From assembly GCA_003228915.1 (NCBI GenBank), contig QIGL01000024.1, positions 1 through 45,066 on the forward strand: a stretch of DNA of 45,066 nucleotides, read 5' to 3'. The notes below the pieces were generated by a model that ran no database searches, was not told the origin of the DNA, and saw only the letters and a list, made by a program, of their open reading frames with translations. Origin of the DNA: Acidiferrobacteraceae bacterium (GTDB taxonomy: Bacteria > Pseudomonadota > Gammaproteobacteria > Acidiferrobacterales > SZUA-150). The position numbers were made by a program, and so were the translations under genes. Shown here one piece after another: positions 42,413 to 45,066 of the stretch (position 1 is its first letter; every line of letters begins with the position of its first letter).

Positions 42413-43150
42413 ATGAGAATACTGATAGTTGATGATGAAAAACTTGCCCGTGATCGCTTGCGAGAACTGGTTAATGATATTGGCAACCACACGGTGCTGG
42501 GTGAAGCGCAAAATGGCAACGAGGCAGTTGAGAAGGCCTCGGAGCTAAACCCGGATTTATTGTTAATGGATATTCGTATGCCGGGCATGGACGGGCTGGA
42601 AGCCGCCATGCATTTGATGGGCATGGAGAATCCGCCCTCGGTTATTTTTACCACGGCTTACGACCAGCACGCCCTGGATGCATTTGAGGTAAATGCGGTT
42701 GATTACCTGCTTAAACCCATTCGCAAGGATCGGCTGGCCAATGCCCTGGTCAAGGCCCACAAGCTAACGCAAAAACAATTACAGGAAGTGCATCGTTCCC
42801 GGGACGAACCGCCTGCCCGTACCCACATTAGTGTCCACATGCGCGGCAATATTCGACTCGTGCCGGTCAAGGATATTTGTTATTTTCTTGCGGACAGCAA
42901 ATATGTCGTGGTACGGACACAGCCTGATGAACACTTGATCGAAGATTCACTGGTTAACCTGGAAAAAGAATTTGGTGACAACTTTCTACGGGTTCACCGT
43001 AATGCACTGATTGCCAAAAAATACATCAAGGGTATAGAAAAAAGCCCATCAGGAACCTGGCAGGTCAGTATTCATGATGTGGATAAAAAACTGGATGTCA
43101 GCCGTCGCCATGCGGCCTCAGTAAGACGATGGGCCCGAAATAAAGCTTAA
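42413..43150 (+). CDS. LytTR response regulator, AlgR-like
   Basis: 245 residues. Receiver domain with Asp near 53 (LLLMDIRMPGMDG), conserved Thr/Lys (IFTTAYDQ, DYLLKPI), and a C-terminal LytTR DNA-binding domain (ICYFLADSKYVVVRT, FLRVHRNALIAKKYIKGIE). It is the likely single output of both upstream kinases. The AlgR counterpart in Pseudomonas also lies just upstream of hemC and controls motility and exopolysaccharide; the targets here are unknown. Confidence 0.95.
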   Translation: MRILIVDDEKLARDRLRELVNDIGNHTVLGEAQNGNEAVEKASELNPDLLLMDIRMPGMDGLEAAMHLMGMENPPSVIFTTAYDQHALDAFEVNAVDYLLKPIRKDRLANALVKAHKLTQKQLQEVHRSRDEPPARTHISVHMRGNIRLVPVKDICYFLADSKYVVVRTQPDEHLIEDSLVNLEKEFGDNFLRVHRNALIAKKYIKGIEKSPSGTWQVSIHDVDKKLDVSRRHAASVRRWARNKA

Positions 43151-43162
43151 AAGATAATATAG

Positions 43163-43290
43163 ACAGGATTTACGGGATTAACGGGATATATCAAGCATCC
43201 AGTACAAATAATTGGCGGGTTAAGAATCGCGAAATAATCAAGATTAGACTCAGCGGAATTAACTTACAAAACAGAAAACCTGTTAATCCT
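43163..43290. repeat. Imperfect inverted repeat region after the LytTR gene
   Basis: ACAGGATTTACGGGATTAAC at 43163 and AACCTGTTAATCCTGTTTTT at 43276 are imperfect inverted copies of an ACAGGATTAACRGG motif. It is a common type of dispersed repeat. No gene inside. Confidence 0.5.
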
Positions 43291-43312
43291 GTTTTTAGTT
43301 TTTACCACTAAG

Positions 43313-43852
43313 TTAATTATTAGCGGCCAACTTACCCAGTTTGTTGCGGGCATCTTCAATTGAGTCCTCCAGGAAGCCCAGGTAAAAATCCGGCGAACTG
43401 TAACCAATCAATTCAGGCGTTAATAGCTGCCCGCTGGGACTGTAAATCCTGATGACAGGCGTCAGGGTTGCCCCCTCCTGATCCGCAAAAGTCTCCTGGT
43501 CCATTCGCTTGCCCTGAAAATCTATCATGTCGCCGATGCTCTCTACGGAGACTTCCCGAATAATGACCTTGTTGTCATAGGCCTTGTCTGCCTGCATGGG
43601 CTCCAGGTAGAGGTCGCGAACAATTTCGCAATAAGCACAGGATTCAGATGAAAAAAATACCAGGATCGGTTTTTTATCCTGTTTGGCAATCATGGCATCC
43701 TGGGTAAGATCACCCGCACTGAGCAAGGTACCCGCCCTTGAGCCGGCATGAGCTGCTGCCAATACCAGCATTGTCGATATAAACCACGCAGTTAAAAATA
43801 ACCGCTTCTGGCCTACTTTAATTAAATAATCTGGAAGTCTCATCAAAACCAT
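43313..43852 (-). CDS. Periplasmic thioredoxin-fold protein
   Basis: 179 residues. N-terminal signal or anchor (about 17-36, LFLTAWFISTMLVLAAAHAG). Thioredoxin-fold active site SCAYC in FFSSESCAYCEIV, cis-Pro region TPVIRIYSPSG. Resembles SoxW/thioredoxin-like reductases exported to the periplasm. Target unknown. It is convergent with the LytTR gene and divergent from hemC. Confidence 0.85.
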   Translation of the reverse strand: MVLMRLPDYLIKVGQKRLFLTAWFISTMLVLAAAHAGSRAGTLLSAGDLTQDAMIAKQDKKPILVFFSSESCAYCEIVRDLYLEPMQADKAYDNKVIIREVSVESIGDMIDFQGKRMDQETFADQEGATLTPVIRIYSPSGQLLTPELIGYSSPDFYLGFLEDSIEDARNKLGKLAANN

Positions 43853-44026
43853 TAGTCTGTGTTATCCCGTTTTTGTTCCCAACAATAGATTCAGAATCGC
43901 CCATAATACCCTAAAATATCACGGGAAAACCAGCGTCAAAAAACACCGCGTTGTGAAACCTTGCCCGGCATTCTATATTAGCCTCACGAGCCAAATCTAC
44001 AGACAACCCATTTAGGTCTTATCATA

Positions 44027-44950
44027 TTGAAAACATTACGAATTGCTACCAGGAAAAGCCAATTGGCAATCTGGCAAGCGGAGTATGTCAGGCAACAATT
44101 ACTGGCAGTCCATGAAAATCTCCAGGTAACACTGGTCAAAATGAGTACCCAGGGTGACCGGATACTGGATACGCCCCTGGCCAAAATTGGCGGTAAGGGT
44201 TTATTTATCAAAGAGCTGGAATCAGCATTATTAAATGATACTGCCGACATTGCGGTTCACTCCACCAAGGATATGCCGGCTGAATTGCCGGAAAAACTAC
44301 AGATCACGGCCTATTGTCAGCGGGCCGACCCACGGGACGCCTTTGTTTCGAATCACTACAAATCACTACAGGATTTACCGGCCGCGGCCCGTATTGGTAC
44401 GTCAAGCCTGCGCCGAACCTGCCAGTTGCGGGCACAATTTCCAGCACTGAAAATTCTGGACTTGCGTGGCAATGTCAATACCCGCCTCAGAAAACTTGAT
44501 GAAGGCCAATATGATGCCATTATCCTGGCCGCTGCGGGGTTGATCCGACTGGACATGACAGACAGGATTACCGATTACATTGAAACAACTTACTGCCTGC
44601 CGGCGGTTGGCCAGGGTGCAATTTGTATCGAAAGCCGGCTTGATGACCACGAAACAAATACCCTGCTTGGCACGCTGCAACATCCGGAAACGGAAATTAC
44701 TGTTACTGCTGAACGGGCCATGAATGCCCGTTTGCAAGGTGGCTGCCAGGTACCCATTGCCGGGTTTGCCACAATCGAAAATAATATTCTCAGCCTGCGG
44801 GGGCTGGTCGGTGATCCTGCCGGTAAAGTAATACTACAGGCCGAAGCCACTGGCGCCAGTGAAGATTCTATTTCTATCGGTATTCAGGTGGCCAACAAAT
44901 TACTGGAACAAGGTGCCGGCAAGATCTTGGCAGAAATCTATAGCCAGTGA
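44027..44950 (+). CDS. hemC: Porphobilinogen deaminase (hydroxymethylbilane synthase)
   Basis: 307 residues. Begins [20 protein letters not shown], with [11 protein letters not shown] (catalytic Asp) and [11 protein letters not shown] (Cys carrying the dipyrromethane cofactor). It makes hydroxymethylbilane for haem, needed in quantity for the multihaem cytochromes here. The start codon is TTG at 44027 with AGGT upstream. hemD does not follow within the 116 bases left; a dispersed repeat does. Confidence 0.96.
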   Translation: MKTLRIATRKSQLAIWQAEYVRQQLLAVHENLQVTLVKMSTQGDRILDTPLAKIGGKGLFIKELESALLNDTADIAVHSTKDMPAELPEKLQITAYCQRADPRDAFVSNHYKSLQDLPAAARIGTSSLRRTCQLRAQFPALKILDLRGNVNTRLRKLDEGQYDAIILAAAGLIRLDMTDRITDYIETTYCLPAVGQGAICIESRLDDHETNTLLGTLQHPETEITVTAERAMNARLQGGCQVPIAGFATIENNILSLRGLVGDPAGKVILQAEATGASEDSISIGIQVANKLLEQGAGKILAEIYSQ

Positions 44951-44966
44951 ACACTGGGACAGAACT

Positions 44967-45066
44967 AAGGAAACGCTGATCAATTGTCATCTCGACCGCA
45001 GTGGACGACTCCATGGCAAGGATTGTTCCAGACAATCCTATTGCATTCCCGCCGTCCCTGGCGGTC
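44967..45066. repeat. Left end of a second copy of the 14028-type element
   Basis: AAGGAAACGCTGATCAATTGTCATCTCGACCGCAGTGGA matches the left end at 14031-14064 in most positions (TCAATTGTCATCTCGACC identical). The rest differs and the window ends inside it. Confidence 0.55.

Overview
The window reads as a chromosomal segment of a gammaproteobacterium, probably a respiratory chemolithotroph. Three things point there: the conserved blocks lptM-lysA-(dapF)-DUF484-xerC and argH / AlgZR-like two-component genes / hemC, an E. coli-type LexA with matching SOS boxes, and energy genes (a multihaem outer-membrane electron conduit, a YeeE sulfur transporter, glycolate oxidase GlcDEF). Base composition looks moderate by eye. 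I saw no tRNA, rRNA, CRISPR array or transposase gene.

Layout. 1-5750 (minus strand): an MtrB/PioB-type porin cut by the left edge, a DmsE/MtrA-type decahaem cytochrome, a monohaem lipoprotein cytochrome and a PKD-domain dihaem protein, preceded by two small unknown genes. 6030-13990: glutathione transferase, parvulin PpiC, ribosome-rescue ArfB, glcDEF, a rubredoxin-reductase-like flavoprotein, an orphan Xre/MbcA-like protein and a methyltransferase. 14000-16400: a small inverted-repeat element, an arsM 3'-end remnant, arsM, and three similar short predicted sRNAs. 16415-21700: imuA, lexA with two SOS boxes, pepN, and an IscR-like regulator without its cluster cysteines behind two IscR-type boxes. 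21740-27810: thioesterases and cfa between two inverted copies of a roughly 90-bp element, then an S24-fold protein, a ParA ATPase, an unknown gene that seems to start at CTG, and an lpxC broken by a 4-bp duplication. 28076-34156: xerC, an inserted outer-membrane protein and lipoprotein pair, DUF484, dapF, lysA, lptM. 34260-45066: a saccharopine-dehydrogenase-like protein, a YkgJ-type protein, a MITE, a MazG-like enzyme, yeeE, argH, two tandem LytS/AlgZ-type kinases with one LytTR regulator, a periplasmic thioredoxin-like protein and hemC.

The most interesting signal is the set of three short minus-strand transcription units at 15291-15347, 15412-15462 and 16259-16314. Each has a TGA-N6-TCA (CRP/FNR-class) palindrome about 40 bp upstream of a 5' UCCUCCUGA (anti-Shine-Dalgarno) segment, and each ends in a GC-rich hairpin with a U-run. 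Two of the palindromes are perfect TGTGA-N6-TCACA sites. A related core lies upstream of the cytochrome operon, and the third RNA is complementary over nine bases to the mtrB-like ribosome binding site. This suggests, but does not prove, a CRP-class regulator / sRNA circuit reaching the electron conduit.

The window also carries many small duplications and repeats (4 bp in lpxC, 18 bp in dapF, four 11-bp units at 24858, several MITE-like elements), some of which supply stop codons or C-termini of genes.
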